Below, piece by piece: positions 50,640 through 59,243 of a DNA stretch of 64,000 nt (the stretch's first letter is position 1; each line of letters opens with the position of its first letter). This DNA is from Paraburkholderia sp. FT54. GTDB taxonomy: Bacteria > Pseudomonadota > Gammaproteobacteria > Burkholderiales > Burkholderiaceae. The notes beneath the pieces are model-generated. The model made no database searches, was not told the DNA's origin, and was given only the letters and a program-made list of their open reading frames with translations. A program made the position numbers and the translations under genes. The DNA lies in NCBI RefSeq assembly GCF_031585635.1, contig NZ_CP134195.1:1116001-1180000 (forward strand), given 5' to 3'.

Positions 50640-51998
50640 ATGGCACGTCGTTATTTCGGAACGGACGGCATTCGGGGCAAAGTCGGCGAAGGACCTATCA
50701 CGCCGGAGTTCGTATTGCGGCTTGGCTACGCGGCCGGCAAGGTGCTGGCAGGCGCGGACCGCTGGGCGAGAACAGGCACACGGCCAACCGTGTTGATCGG
50801 CAAGGACACGCGGGTGTCGGGCTACATGCTCGAAGCGGCGCTCGAATCGGGCTTCTCGGCAGCCGGTGTGGATGTGATGCTGGCCGGCCCGATGCCGACT
50901 CCCGGCATCGCCTATCTGACACGCGCATTGCGGCTTGCCGCGGGCGTGGTCATCAGCGCGTCGCACAATCCGTACTACGACAACGGCATTAAATTTTTCT
51001 CCGCCGACGGCAACAAGCTGCCAGATGAAGTGGAAGCGCAGATCGAAGAGCAACTCGATTTGCCGCTCGCCTGCGCGGCATCCGAGCAACTCGGCAAGGC
51101 GCGGCGCCTCGACGACGCGGCGGGCCGCTATATCGAGTTCTGCAAGAGCACCTTTCCGGCCGCGTTCGATCTGCGCGGTCTGAAGCTGGTCGTCGATTGC
51201 GCGCACGGCGCCGCGTATGACATCGCACCGCACGTGTTCCACGAACTCGGCGCCGATGTGATTCCGATCGGCGTCGCGCCGAACGGCTTCAACATCAACG
51301 ACGGTGTCGGCGCGACCGCACCGGATGCGCTGGTGCGCGCCGTGCGCGCGAATCATGCCGACCTCGGCATCGCGCTCGATGGCGACGCCGACCGCTTGCA
51401 GGTGGTCGACGCCGCGGGGCGTCTGTATAACGGCGACGAACTGCTGTATGTCCTGGTCAAGGACCGTGTCGCGACCGACGGCAAGGTGGACGGCGCGGTC
51501 GGCACCTTGATGACCAATATGGCGGTGGAAGTGGCGCTGCAGGAAGCCGGCGTGAAGTTCGTCCGTGCGGCGGTGGGCGACCGCTATGTACTCGAGCAGC
51601 TGCGCGAACACGGCTGGCAACTCGGGGCCGAAGGCTCCGGCCATATTCTCTCGCTTGACCGCCATTCCACGGGCGACGGCATCGTCTCCGCGTTGCTGGT
51701 GCTCGCGGCCATGAAGCGCAGCGATAAAACGCTCGCCGACCTGCTCGACGGCGTCACGCTGTTCCCGCAGAAGCTGATCAACGTGCGTATGAAGCCTGAC
51801 TCGGACTGGAAGAGCAGTGACGTGATCCGCCGCGCTATCGCCAAGGCCGAGAGCGCGCTGAAGGGCCGCGGCCGTGTGCTGATCCGCGCGTCCGGTACCG
51901 AACCGGTGCTGCGCGTGATGGTGGAAGCGGAAAATGTCGCCGACGCGGTTCACCATGCGGAGTCGATTGCCGGAGCGGTGAAAGAGGTAACGGCGTAA
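50640..51998 (+). CDS. glmM: Phosphoglucosamine mutase
   Basis: The 452-residue alpha-D-phosphohexomutase converts glucosamine 6-phosphate to glucosamine 1-phosphate for UDP-GlcNAc synthesis. The phosphoserine loop is [17 protein letters not shown], the metal loop is LDGDADRLQ, and the phosphate-binding tail is [15 protein letters not shown]. The ATG at 50640 opens [13 protein letters not shown] with AAGGAGGA 6-10 nt upstream. folP-glmM is a widespread pair and should be co-transcribed. Confidence 0.98.
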   Translation: MARRYFGTDGIRGKVGEGPITPEFVLRLGYAAGKVLAGADRWARTGTRPTVLIGKDTRVSGYMLEAALESGFSAAGVDVMLAGPMPTPGIAYLTRALRLAAGVVISASHNPYYDNGIKFFSADGNKLPDEVEAQIEEQLDLPLACAASEQLGKARRLDDAAGRYIEFCKSTFPAAFDLRGLKLVVDCAHGAAYDIAPHVFHELGADVIPIGVAPNGFNINDGVGATAPDALVRAVRANHADLGIALDGDADRLQVVDAAGRLYNGDELLYVLVKDRVATDGKVDGAVGTLMTNMAVEVALQEAGVKFVRAAVGDRYVLEQLREHGWQLGAEGSGHILSLDRHSTGDGIVSALLVLAAMKRSDKTLADLLDGVTLFPQKLINVRMKPDSDWKSSDVIRRAIAKAESALKGRGRVLIRASGTEPVLRVMVEAENVADAVHHAESIAGAVKEVTA

Positions 51999-52020
51999 GC
52001 CACCTGCCTGACGGCGCTGC

Positions 52021-52052
52021 GCGGCGGGACGATAGCAATAACGTCCCGCCGC
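52021..52052 (+). repeat. Perfect 11-bp inverted repeat after glmM
   Basis: GCGGCGGGACG (52021-52031) and CGTCCCGCCGC (52042-52052) are exact complements around ATAGCAATAA. No U-run follows, so it may be a U-less terminator or an mRNA 3' stabiliser rather than a classical terminator. Confidence 0.55.
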
Positions 52053-52213
52053 CGGCCACCCATTGCCGCACCACCAACCTCGCTTCTCTCCCACAGGCGA
52101 GCGCACGCAAACGTTCGCGCCCCATCTTTTTCGCCTAATCTGTAGAGCGGTGCCCCCGAAGCCGCGAAGCCGTCAATTGTTCCGTTCCAACGCCTTTCAC
52201 CTCAGTAATCTAA

Positions 52214-52252
52214 TTGTCACATCCGCTTCACGGTAAGTCACGTTACTGTCAC
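52214..52252 (+). promoter_or_regulatory. Double Pho-box upstream of pstS
   Basis: Two consecutive PhoB-type boxes: TTGTCAC-ATCC-GCTTCAC (52214-52231) and AAGTCAC-GTTA-CTGTCAC (52235-52252), each two 7-mers with a 4-nt spacer as in the E. coli consensus of CTGTCAT repeats. A weak -10 (TAAGCT, 52263-52268) follows 10 nt after box 2 and lies 50 nt before the pstS ATG. Confidence 0.75.
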
Positions 52253-52318
52253 AAAGAGACCCTAAGCTTCGCGGTGTTCGTGTTACTCGCTCACACCGCT
52301 CACACCTTTGGAGGTCTC

Positions 52319-53350
52319 ATGAAATTGATGCAAACCGTGTTCGCTGGCGTCGCTGGCGCGCTTTTCGCGATCGCAGCGCAAGCCGCAGACATCACCGGCG
52401 CGGGCAGCACCTTCGCAGCACCGATTTACACGAAGTGGGCCGACTCGTATCAGAAGTCCGGCGGCGGCAAGGTCAACTATCAAGGCATCGGTTCGTCGGG
52501 CGGCGTGAAGCAGATCGTCGCGAAGACGGTCGACTTCGCCGGTTCGGACGCTCCGCTGAAGGACGACGAACTCGCCAAGGAAGGCCTGTTCCAGTTCCCG
52601 ACGGTGGTCGGCGGCGTGGTGCCGGTCGTCAATGTGCCGGGCGTGAAGCCGGCTGAACTGACGCTGTCGGGCGAAGTGCTCGGCGACATCTACCTGGGCA
52701 AGATCAAGAAGTGGAACGATCCGGCGATCGTTGCGCTGAACCCGAAAGCCAAGCTGCCGGATACCGACATCGCCGTGGTTCGCCGCGCCGATGGTTCGGG
52801 CACCAGCTTCATCTGGACGAACTATCTGTCGAAGGTCAACGCGGACTGGAAGTCGAAGGTCGGTGAAGGTTCGACGGTCAACTGGCCGACGGGCACGGGC
52901 GGCAAGGGCAACGACGGCGTCGCAGCCTTCGTGCAACGTCTGCCGGGCGCAATCGGCTATGTGGAATGGGCGTACGCGAAGCAGAACCACATGACGTATG
53001 TCGCGCTGAAGAACTCGTCGGGCGCCGTGGTCGAGCCGAAGACGGACACCTTCAAGGCAGCGGCAGCAGGCGCGGACTGGTCGAAGTCGTTCTACCAGAT
53101 CCTGACGAACGAGCCGGGCAAGAACGCATGGCCGATCGTCGGCGCGACGTTCGTGCTGGTTCACACGACGCAGGAAAAGGCGCCGCAAGGCACCGAAACG
53201 CTGAAGTTCTTCGACTGGGCATTCAAGAACGGCACGCAAGCCGCGAACGATCTGGACTACATCTCGCTGCCGGATTCGGTCGTGGCGGAAATCCGCACGC
53301 AATGGAAGGCGAAGGTGAAGGACGCTTCGGGCAAGGCAGTCGCCGAGTAA
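52319..53350 (+). CDS. pstS: Phosphate ABC transporter substrate-binding protein
   Basis: The 343-residue periplasmic binding protein for high-affinity phosphate uptake has a signal peptide ([20 protein letters not shown], cleavage after AQA near residue 22). Phosphate-binding segments are [36 protein letters not shown] and [10 protein letters not shown]. The ATG at 52319 has TGGAGG upstream. It is the first gene of pstSCAB-phoU-phoBR and is preceded by two Pho-boxes. A strong hairpin separates it from pstC. Confidence 0.98.
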   Translation: MKLMQTVFAGVAGALFAIAAQAADITGAGSTFAAPIYTKWADSYQKSGGGKVNYQGIGSSGGVKQIVAKTVDFAGSDAPLKDDELAKEGLFQFPTVVGGVVPVVNVPGVKPAELTLSGEVLGDIYLGKIKKWNDPAIVALNPKAKLPDTDIAVVRRADGSGTSFIWTNYLSKVNADWKSKVGEGSTVNWPTGTGGKGNDGVAAFVQRLPGAIGYVEWAYAKQNHMTYVALKNSSGAVVEPKTDTFKAAAAGADWSKSFYQILTNEPGKNAWPIVGATFVLVHTTQEKAPQGTETLKFFDWAFKNGTQAANDLDYISLPDSVVAEIRTQWKAKVKDASGKAVAE

Positions 53351-53393
53351 GTGAAGCAATAAGCAAAGCGTTCAGTATGCGCAGCACGTAACA

Positions 53394-53425
53394 CGTTGGC
53401 CGTCCTCATGCGAGGACGGCCAACG
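53394..53425 (+). repeat. Intercistronic 14-bp hairpin between pstS and pstC
   Basis: CGTTGGCCGTCCTC (53394-53407) pairs perfectly with GAGGACGGCCAACG (53412-53425) around an ATGC loop. There is no U-run, so it probably gives partial termination or protects the 3' end of pstS mRNA. Confidence 0.85.
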
Positions 53426-53498
53426 GCTTTAACCTCCGGCATTACCGGCCGCACGACACGTGTCATACGGCAACTGGAAACAGGTCAATCAGGCTCTC

Positions 53499-54500
53499 AT
53501 GTCCGATATCCAATTAGCGTCCGGCTCGAGCAGGTCGACCCCGCCCGGCAGCGCGTCGCAGCAGAAAGCGCCCAGCCGCGTCGGCGACGTGGTCTTCGGC
53601 GGCCTCGCGCGCCTCGCCGCCCTCATCACCCTGTTGCTGCTCGGCGGCATCATCGTTTCCCTGATCGTCGCGTCCCTGCCGTCGATCAAGCAGTTCGGCC
53701 TCAGCTTCCTGTGGACCGCCGACTGGGATCCACCCAGCAAGCAATTCGGCGCCCTCGTGCCGATTTACGGCACGATCGCCACCTCGATCATTGCACTCAT
53801 CATCGCGGTGCCCGTCAGCTTCGGCATCGCGCTTTTCCTGACCGAACTCGCGCCCGCGTGGCTGCGCCGGCCGCTCGGCATCGCGATCGAACTGCTCGCC
53901 GCGATTCCGTCGATCGTGTACGGCATGTGGGGTTTGCTGGTGTTCGCACCGATCTTCGCGACGTGGTTCGAAAAGCCGCTCGGCGCGGTGCTCGGCGGCA
54001 TTCCGGTCGTCGGGGCGCTGTTTCAGGGCGCGCCGATCGGCATCGGCATCCTGTGCGCGGGCGTGATTCTCGCGATCATGATCATTCCGTACATCGCTTC
54101 GGTGATGCGCGACGTGTTCGAAGTCACGCCGGTCCTGCTGAAGGAATCGGCGTACGGCATCGGCTGCACGACGTGGGAAGTGATGTGGAAGATCGTGCTG
54201 CCCTTCACCAAGAGCGGCGTGATCGGCGGCGTCATGCTGGGTCTGGGCCGCGCGCTCGGCGAAACGATGGCCGTGACGTTCGTGATCGGCAACACCAATC
54301 TGCTCGATAACGTGTCGCTGTTTTCGCCGGGCAACAGTATTACGTCGGCGCTCGCCAACGAATTCGCCGAAGCGGATCCGGGCCTGCACACGTCGGCGTT
54401 GATGGAACTCGGCCTCATTCTGTTCGTGATTACTTTCGTGGTACTGTCGATCTCGAAGATCATGCTGCTTCGCCTCGAAAAAGGGGAGGGCGCGAAATGA
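53499..54500 (+). CDS. pstC: Phosphate ABC transporter permease PstC
   Basis: The 333-residue inner-membrane permease has six membrane helices. The N-terminal region ends in [20 protein letters not shown], and the EAA-type coupling loop is [21 protein letters not shown]. Its partner PstA forms the channel with it. The ATG at 53499 is preferred over an in-frame GTG at 53460. The stop overlaps the pstA start (ATGA). Confidence 0.96.
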   Translation: MSDIQLASGSSRSTPPGSASQQKAPSRVGDVVFGGLARLAALITLLLLGGIIVSLIVASLPSIKQFGLSFLWTADWDPPSKQFGALVPIYGTIATSIIALIIAVPVSFGIALFLTELAPAWLRRPLGIAIELLAAIPSIVYGMWGLLVFAPIFATWFEKPLGAVLGGIPVVGALFQGAPIGIGILCAGVILAIMIIPYIASVMRDVFEVTPVLLKESAYGIGCTTWEVMWKIVLPFTKSGVIGGVMLGLGRALGETMAVTFVIGNTNLLDNVSLFSPGNSITSALANEFAEADPGLHTSALMELGLILFVITFVVLSISKIMLLRLEKGEGAK

Positions 54501-55393
54501 GCCAGCCCACTTTGAATATGCCGGGTTCGCACGACGCCGCCACGCTCGAAGCGATGCGCGTGCGTTTGCAACGCCGTCGCCGTTTGAAGAACGCGGTCGC
54601 GCTGACCATGTCGCTCGCCGCGATGGCGTTCGGTCTGGTGTGGCTGATCTGGATTCTGTACACGACCTTGCGCCTCGGTATCGGCGGCTTGTCGGTCGAG
54701 TTGTTCACGCAATCGACGCCGCCGCCGAACACCGATGGCGGCGGTCTCGCGAACGCGATCGTCGGCAGTCTGATGCTGGTCGGACTCGCGACTTTCGTCG
54801 GCACGCCGATCGGTATTCTGGCCGGCGTCTATCTCGCCGAATACGGCCAGAAGGGCTGGCTCGCGAGCGTGACGCGTTTCATCAACGATATTCTGTTGTC
54901 GGCGCCTTCGATCGTGGTCGGCCTGTTCGTCTACGCGCTGGTCGTCGCGAAGATGGGCCACTTCAGCGGCTGGGCCGGTGTATTCGCGCTCGCCTTGCTG
55001 CAGATTCCGATTGTGATCCGCACCACGGAAAACATGCTGAAGCTGGTGCCGAACGCATTGCGTGAAGCGGCGTTCGCACTCGGCACGCCGAAGTGGAAGA
55101 TGGTGCTGTCGATCACGCTGAAGGCGTCGGTCGCCGGTATCGTCACCGGCGTATTGCTCGGCGTCGCGCGTATCGCAGGCGAAACCGCGCCGCTGCTCTT
55201 CACGGCGCTGTCGAATCAGTTCTTTTCGATGGACATGGGCCAGCCGGTCGCGAACCTGCCGGTCACGATCTACAAGTTTGCGATGAGCCCGTTCGCGCAG
55301 TGGCAATCGCTCGCGTGGGCCGGCGTCTTCCTGATCACGCTCGCGGTGCTGGGACTGAACATCCTCGCGCGCACGATCTTCTCGAACAAGTAA
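54497..55393 (+). CDS. pstA: Phosphate ABC transporter permease PstA
   Basis: The 298-residue permease has six membrane helices and the coupling loop [20 protein letters not shown]. The [15 protein letters not shown] segment near 230 is typical of PstA. The start overlaps the pstC stop by 4 nt, so translation is coupled. pstB follows after 17 nt. Confidence 0.97.
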   Translation: MSQPTLNMPGSHDAATLEAMRVRLQRRRRLKNAVALTMSLAAMAFGLVWLIWILYTTLRLGIGGLSVELFTQSTPPPNTDGGGLANAIVGSLMLVGLATFVGTPIGILAGVYLAEYGQKGWLASVTRFINDILLSAPSIVVGLFVYALVVAKMGHFSGWAGVFALALLQIPIVIRTTENMLKLVPNALREAAFALGTPKWKMVLSITLKASVAGIVTGVLLGVARIAGETAPLLFTALSNQFFSMDMGQPVANLPVTIYKFAMSPFAQWQSLAWAGVFLITLAVLGLNILARTIFSNK

Positions 55394-55410
55394 GGGCGGA
55401 GTGTAATCCG

Positions 55411-56259
55411 ATGAATATGGCAGAAACTCAACTCAATCCGATCGCACGTTCCACGGCGCCCGCCGGTTTCGATCCCGCCCAGAGCGGCCAGTCGCAAGCG
55501 CCGTCGCGCCCGAAGATCGAAGTCAACGACTTGAACTTCTTCTACGGCAAGTATCACGCGCTGAAGAACATCAATCTTCAGATTCCCGAAGGCAAGGTGA
55601 CCGCGTTCATCGGCCCGTCGGGCTGCGGCAAGTCCACCTTGCTGCGCACTTTCAACAAGATGTACGCGCTCTATCCGGAACAACGCGCCGAAGGCGAGAT
55701 CCTGATGGACGGCGAGAATCTGCTGACCTCCAAGCGCGATATCTCGCTGCTGCGCGCGCGGATCGGCATGGTGTTCCAGAAGCCGACGCCGTTTCCGATG
55801 TCGATCTACGACAACATCGCGTTCGGCGTGAAGATGTTCGAAACGCTGCCGCGCTCGGAGATGGACGACCGCGTCGAGTGGGCGCTGACCAAGGCCGCGC
55901 TGTGGAACGAAGTGAAGGACAAGCTCGGCCAGAGCGGCTACGGTTTGTCGGGCGGCCAGCAGCAGCGTCTGTGTATTGCGCGCGGTATCGCGATCCGTCC
56001 GGAAGTGCTGCTGCTCGACGAGCCGTGTTCGGCTTTGGACCCGATTTCGACGGGCCGCATCGAAGAGCTGATTGCCGAATTGAAGAGCGACTATACGGTG
56101 GTGATCGTCACGCACAACATGCAACAGGCGGCCCGCTGTTCGGACTACACTGCGTACATGTACCTCGGCGAGTTGATCGAGTTCGGCGATACCGAAAAGA
56201 TCTTCATCAAGCCGGTCCGCAAGGAAACCGAGGACTACATCACTGGCCGCTTCGGCTAA
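55411..56259 (+). CDS. pstB: Phosphate ABC transporter ATPase PstB
   Basis: The 282-residue ATPase has Walker [15 protein letters not shown] near 68, signature [15 protein letters not shown], Walker [14 protein letters not shown] and H-loop [12 protein letters not shown]. It powers PstCA. The first about 33 residues before [18 protein letters not shown] are a non-conserved extension; the start could also be ATG at 55417. phoU follows 29 nt later. Confidence 0.97.
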   Translation: MNMAETQLNPIARSTAPAGFDPAQSGQSQAPSRPKIEVNDLNFFYGKYHALKNINLQIPEGKVTAFIGPSGCGKSTLLRTFNKMYALYPEQRAEGEILMDGENLLTSKRDISLLRARIGMVFQKPTPFPMSIYDNIAFGVKMFETLPRSEMDDRVEWALTKAALWNEVKDKLGQSGYGLSGGQQQRLCIARGIAIRPEVLLLDEPCSALDPISTGRIEELIAELKSDYTVVIVTHNMQQAARCSDYTAYMYLGELIEFGDTEKIFIKPVRKETEDYITGRFG

Positions 56260-56288
56260 CAACGCCGAGCAAAACAAGGGAGTACGAC

Positions 56289-56993
56289 ATGTCCGACAAA
56301 CACCTGTCCAGCCAGTTCGACGCCGACCTGAATCTGGTTTCCTCCAAGGTGCTCGAAATGGGTGGCCTGGTCGAATCGCAGATTGTCAAGGCCATGCAGG
56401 CGCTCAACGAATTCGATCTCGACATCGCCGAACAGGTGATCGCCGCGGAAGAGCGCCTGAACAAGATGGAAGTGGACATCGACGAAGAGTGCAGCAATAT
56501 CATCGCGCGCCGTCAGCCGGCCGCGCGTGACCTGCGCCTCCTGATCGCGATTTCGAAGACCATCACGAACCTCGAGCGCGCCGGCGACGAAGCCGAAAAA
56601 ATCGCCAAGCGCACCAAGCGTTTGATGGAAGACGGCGCCTCGCGCACTATCAACATCGCGGAAATCAAGTTATCGGGCGAGATGGCGGTGTCGATTCTGC
56701 GCCGCGCACTCGACGCGTTCGCGCGCCTCGACACGGTCGCCGCCGCGCAGATCGTCCGCGACGATAAAGCGATCGACGAAGAATTCCGCGCCTTCGTGCG
56801 CAAGCTGATTTCGTACATGACGGAAGATCCGCGTTCGATCTCGGTGGGCCTCGACTTCCTCTTCATCGCCAAGGCGATCGAGCGGATCGGCGACCACGCG
56901 AAGAACATCGCTGAGTTCATCATTTACATCGTCAAGGGCACAGACGTACGTCACAAGTCGCGCGACGCGCTCGAACGCGAAGCGCTCAGTTAA
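56289..56993 (+). CDS. phoU: Phosphate signalling regulator PhoU
   Basis: A 234-residue all-helical protein with two three-helix bundles, each with a metal-binding ExxxD-like segment (DEECSNIIARRQPAARDLR and the repeat near AIERIGDHAKNIAEFI). PhoU links the Pst transporter to PhoR and represses PhoB signalling when phosphate is ample. The ATG at 56289 has a GGGAG upstream. It lies between pstB and phoB, the usual order. Confidence 0.97.
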   Translation: MSDKHLSSQFDADLNLVSSKVLEMGGLVESQIVKAMQALNEFDLDIAEQVIAAEERLNKMEVDIDEECSNIIARRQPAARDLRLLIAISKTITNLERAGDEAEKIAKRTKRLMEDGASRTINIAEIKLSGEMAVSILRRALDAFARLDTVAAAQIVRDDKAIDEEFRAFVRKLISYMTEDPRSISVGLDFLFIAKAIERIGDHAKNIAEFIIYIVKGTDVRHKSRDALEREALS

Positions 56994-57019
56994 TCCAGAT
57001 ATAAGGACCAGAGGTGCCG

Positions 57020-57721
57020 ATGCCCAGCAGCATTCTCGTCATTGAAGATGAGCCCGCCATTTCCGAACTGATTTCGGTGAATCTTCAACACGCCGGACAC
57101 TGCCCGATTCGCGCGTACAACGCGGAGCAGGCTCAGAACCTGATCAGCGACGTATTGCCCGACCTCGTCCTGCTCGACTGGATGTTGCCGGGAAAATCGG
57201 GCATCGCGTTCGCTCGCGATCTGCGCAACAACGAGCGCACGAAGCATATTCCGATCATCATGCTGACCGCGCGCGGCGACGAGCAGGACAAGGTGCTCGG
57301 CCTCGAAATCGGCGCCGACGACTACGTCACCAAACCGTTCTCGCCGAAAGAACTGATGGCGCGCATCAAGGCGGTGTTGCGCCGCCGCGCGCCGCAGTTG
57401 ACGGAAGACGTGGTCGCGATCAACGGTCTCAAGCTCGATCCGGCGACGCACCGTGTGGCGGCGCATGCCGAAGGCAGCGAGATCAAGCTCGATCTCGGCC
57501 CGACGGAATTCCGTCTGCTGCACTTTTTCATGACGCACCCGGAGCGCGTGCATAGCCGCACGCAACTGCTCGATCAGGTGTGGGGCGATCACGTGTTCGT
57601 CGAAGAGCGCACGGTGGACGTGCATATCAAGCGCCTGCGCGCGGCCCTCAAGCCGGCCGGGTGCGATGCTATGATTGAGACGGTACGCGGCAGCGGCTAC
57701 CGGCTCGCGAAGAGCGCCTGA
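57020..57721 (+). CDS. phoB: Phosphate regulon response regulator PhoB
   Basis: The 233-residue OmpR/PhoB-type regulator has a receiver domain with phospho-acceptor Asp53 (LVLLDWMLPGKSG) and Lys near 104 (YVTKPFSPKEL), then a winged-helix DNA-binding domain (LLHFFMTHPERVHSRTQLL to the terminal GSGYRLA). It binds Pho-boxes such as those before pstS. The ATG at 57020 is preferred, with AGAGG 5 nt upstream; GTG at 57014 is an alternative. Confidence 0.97.
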   Translation: MPSSILVIEDEPAISELISVNLQHAGHCPIRAYNAEQAQNLISDVLPDLVLLDWMLPGKSGIAFARDLRNNERTKHIPIIMLTARGDEQDKVLGLEIGADDYVTKPFSPKELMARIKAVLRRRAPQLTEDVVAINGLKLDPATHRVAAHAEGSEIKLDLGPTEFRLLHFFMTHPERVHSRTQLLDQVWGDHVFVEERTVDVHIKRLRAALKPAGCDAMIETVRGSGYRLAKSA

Positions 57722-57837
57722 CGCTCATTCGCCGGCGGCGGTAGCTGAGCCGCCCGCGTTGGCTACGTCATCTTTGCAACCATAGGCGCCGCGCTTTCGA
57801 TTCCGGCGCATAGGCTTTTCTCTTCGATCGCTAGACC

Positions 57838-59151
57838 ATGAACATCATCTGGGCGCGCTCCATCGTGTCGGTCGTGCTGCTGGCTGTTCTGTGCGTGGTG
57901 GTCGGCGCACTCGTGAACGTCAAGGCTGCGCTCGTCCTTGCGATTGTCATGCTGCTCGCGCAGAGCCTTTTCAGCACTTTTCATAAACAGCGTCTGTGGC
58001 GTTTGCTCGACGCGCCGGTTTATGGCGAAGTGCCGAGCGCCCCCGGCATCTGGGGCGAAATCTACTACCGTCTGCACAAACTCGCGAAGCGTTGGCACGC
58101 TCAGGTGCGTCAGGTCGAGCAGCAGCATTCGCGTTTCATCCAGGCGATTCAAGCCTCGCCGAACGGTGTGGCGATGCTCGACGACCACGATCAGATCGAG
58201 TGGTGCAACGCGATCTCCGAACTCCATTTCGGTCTGGACGCGAAGCGCGATCTGCGTCAGCACATCACGCATCTGGTGCGTCAGCCTGATTTCGTCCGTT
58301 ACCTGAATTCGCACCGGTACGAAGAGATGCTGATCATGCGCGGCATGGGCGAGAAACGGCAGAACGTGCTCTCGGTACAGGTGTTTCCGTACGGCGAAAA
58401 TCGCAAGCTGGTGCTCTCGCAAGACATCACCGAACTCGAGCGGACCGACGCGATGCGGCGCGACTTCGTCGCCAATGTTTCGCATGAGTTGAAGACGCCG
58501 CTCACGGTGCTTTCCGGTTTTCTGGAGACCATGCGCGAGTTGCCGCTGAGCGAAGCCGAGCGTTCACGCTATCTCGAGCTGATGGAGCAGCAGGCTTCGC
58601 GCATGCGCCATATCGTCAGCGACCTGCTGGTGCTTGCCAAACTCGAGGGCGACAACAAGCCGCCGAGCGATCAGATGATCGATATGCGCGCGGTGTTGCG
58701 GCATCTGCGCGACGACGCCGGGAGCTTGTCCAGCGACCATCACAAGATCATTTTCGATGCCGACGAAGGGCTCACCGTCACCGGCGTCGAGACGGAAATT
58801 CTCAGCGCGTTCGGCAATCTCGTCACGAACGCGATTCGCTACACGCCGGACGGCGGTGCGATCAAGGTGGTTTGGCACGCGCAAGGCGGCAATGCGGTGT
58901 TTTCCGTGACGGACAGTGGACTGGGCATTCCTGCTGCGGACATTCCGCGGCTCACCGAGCGCTTCTATCGCGTCGATCGCAGCCGTTCACGCGATACCGG
59001 CGGCACGGGCCTCGGCCTCGCGATCGTCAAGCATGTGCTGCAGCGTCACGATGCGCAGCTCGATGTGAAGAGCGAAGAGGGGCGTGGCAGCACATTCACC
59101 GTGCGCTTTCCGGTGTATCGCACGGCGCGTCGGCAACCGGCGCCGGTTTGA
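57838..59151 (+). CDS. phoR: Phosphate regulon sensor histidine kinase PhoR
   Basis: The 437-residue kinase has two N-terminal membrane helices with almost no periplasmic loop (IVSVVLLAVLCVVVGALVNV and KAALVLAIVMLLAQSLF), a linker, a PAS domain near 95-200, HisKA with phospho-acceptor His216 in ANVSHELKTPLTVLSG, and an ATPase with N-box NLVTNAIRYTPDGG, DSGLGIP and GGTGLGLAIVKH. The lack of an external domain fits the view that PhoR senses phosphate through PstSCAB-PhoU. It is 116 nt after phoB. Confidence 0.97.
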   Translation: MNIIWARSIVSVVLLAVLCVVVGALVNVKAALVLAIVMLLAQSLFSTFHKQRLWRLLDAPVYGEVPSAPGIWGEIYYRLHKLAKRWHAQVRQVEQQHSRFIQAIQASPNGVAMLDDHDQIEWCNAISELHFGLDAKRDLRQHITHLVRQPDFVRYLNSHRYEEMLIMRGMGEKRQNVLSVQVFPYGENRKLVLSQDITELERTDAMRRDFVANVSHELKTPLTVLSGFLETMRELPLSEAERSRYLELMEQQASRMRHIVSDLLVLAKLEGDNKPPSDQMIDMRAVLRHLRDDAGSLSSDHHKIIFDADEGLTVTGVETEILSAFGNLVTNAIRYTPDGGAIKVVWHAQGGNAVFSVTDSGLGIPAADIPRLTERFYRVDRSRSRDTGGTGLGLAIVKHVLQRHDAQLDVKSEEGRGSTFTVRFPVYRTARRQPAPV

Positions 59152-59175
59152 ACGTAAGCGCATCGACCAAGAAAT

Positions 59176-59201
59176 AAAGCCCGCACGTAGCGGGCTTTTT
59201 T
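59176..59201 (+). terminator. Intrinsic terminator after phoR
   Basis: AAAGCCCGC (59176-59184) pairs with GCGGGCTTT (59190-59198) around ACGTA and runs into TTT. It separates phoR from the converging ppk gene. Confidence 0.88.
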
Positions 59202-59243
59202 ACGCGTATCGCGGGCTCGCCGAAGCGAGCGCAATCACTAACG

